Shown one piece after another: positions 63,757 to 64,000 of a DNA stretch of 64,000 nucleotides. The position numbers and the translations under genes were made by a program. Numbering within the stretch: position 1 is the first letter of the stretch; every line of letters begins with the position of its first letter. Under the pieces are notes generated by a model. The model saw only the letters and a program-made list of their open reading frames with translations. It had not been told where the DNA came from and ran no database searches. The DNA is from Candidatus Gallimonas merdigallinarum. Its GTDB lineage: Bacteria > Bacillota > Clostridia > Christensenellales > Borkfalkiaceae. The DNA lies in NCBI GenBank assembly GCA_904373325.1, contig CAJFFP010000001.1, positions 50,654-114,653 on the forward strand, written 5' to 3'.

Positions 63757-64000
63757 CCCCCACTAAAGTGGGGGCTTTAGGAAGCCCTAAAGGGCGAGAT
63801 TACCGGCACGGTGCTAAAGCACCGACTTTAACTCGCCTACCGCACACAAGCAAGCCGTCCTTTTATTTCTTTCCTGTCCTCAGATTTGATTTCAGCCATT
63901 ATTCAAACGGGTCATAATATTCCACCATACTGATTTGGCTTGAAATCAAATCCTCTTTCTCTTGGTTTTGGATATATTTTTGTACGGCTTGCTTGTTTCC
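63757..64000 (-). mobile_element. End of an IS200/IS605-type element
   Basis: Beyond the transposase stop lie compact hairpins: CCCCCACT/AGTGGGGG (63757-63774), GCCCT/AGGGC (63784-63795) and CGGTGC/GCACCG (63809-63824), the last enclosed by GCGAG/CTCGC. Such imperfect hairpins mark the ends used by Y1 transposases. The rest of the element is outside the window. Confidence 0.6.
63899..64000 (-). CDS. tnpA: C-terminal fragment of an IS200-like TnpA transposase
   Basis: The last 33 codons before a TAA. VQKYIQNQEKED contains the Tyr followed by Ile and an Asn-Gln, as around the catalytic tyrosine of HUH Y1 transposases; the end is EYYDPFE. Cut by the window edge. Confidence 0.65.
   Translation of the reverse strand, partial: GNKQAVQKYIQNQEKEDLISSQISMVEYYDPFE

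Noticed and set aside
1-64000. CRISPR arrays, tRNA and rRNA genes
   Set aside because: No regularly spaced repeats and no tRNA T-arm or rRNA signature was noticed on either strand.

Overview
The window looks like a chromosomal piece of an uncultured, GC-rich member of the Clostridia (Firmicutes). The clues are a threonyl T-box in front of thrS, the Bacillus-type order thrS-infC-rpmI-rplT with a YtxC-like sporulation gene just upstream, a CwlD-type amidase, a miaA-ynbB pair, LL-diaminopimelate aminotransferase (DapL), an NfnAB-type transhydrogenase, and many sigma-A promoters of the form TTGACA-17-TATAAT. A Christensenellales-like lineage would fit, but that is inference. Most genes are on the minus strand in tightly overlapping operons.

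Layout. 1-1.4 kb: the start of a probable mraZ, then murI and rpsT with overlapping divergent promoters. 1.4-1.7 kb: a possible small structured RNA ending in a terminator. 1.7-7.0 kb: a polyamine-uptake operon (cupin-type regulator, potA, potB, potC, potD). 7.1-9.4 kb: small unknown genes and an SPFH membrane protein. 9.5-18.1 kb: a sirtuin-miaB-mutS-mutL-miaA-ynbB operon for mismatch repair and tRNA modification. 18.2-18.4 kb: a MITE-like element. 18.5-20.7 kb: a class A penicillin-binding protein. 20.7-35.1 kb: one long run argG-argC-argJ-argB-argD-argF-carA-carB::dapF-unknown-cysteine desulfurase-thiI, behind one clear promoter. 35.3-42.9 kb: an acyl-ACP thioesterase, cwlD, a cysteine desulfidase-like enzyme, nfnB/nfnA, degV and a HEPN-like/CBS protein. 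42.9-50.9 kb: a nitrilase-like protein, mscL, malQ, dapL, pyrG, dapF and purA. 51.2-53.0 kb: a NUDIX hydrolase and proA. 53.1-55.1 kb: an AT-rich island with an SRA-like protein, a VWA protein, an HTH regulator and a small membrane protein. 55.3-63.7 kb: yebC, an RNA methyltransferase, rplT, rpmI, infC, thrS, a ytxC-like gene and leuS. The right edge carries the end of an IS200/IS605-type element.

How the genes fit together. The long operon makes citrulline and argininosuccinate from glutamate and carbamoyl phosphate (argH is not seen), and feeds carbamoyl phosphate to pyrimidines; pyrG and purA lie elsewhere in the window. Lysine/peptidoglycan precursor synthesis is represented by dapL, dapF and a second, catalytically altered DapF domain fused to CarB. 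The most unusual items are: the AT-rich HTH-VWA-SRA island, whose two transcription units share a 27-bp promoter element; a dispersed 21-bp palindromic repeat present four times, twice inside reading frames; the CarB-DapF fusion; a HEPN-motif/CBS fusion; and several genes whose -10 box lies only 6-8 bases before the start codon (likely leaderless mRNAs).
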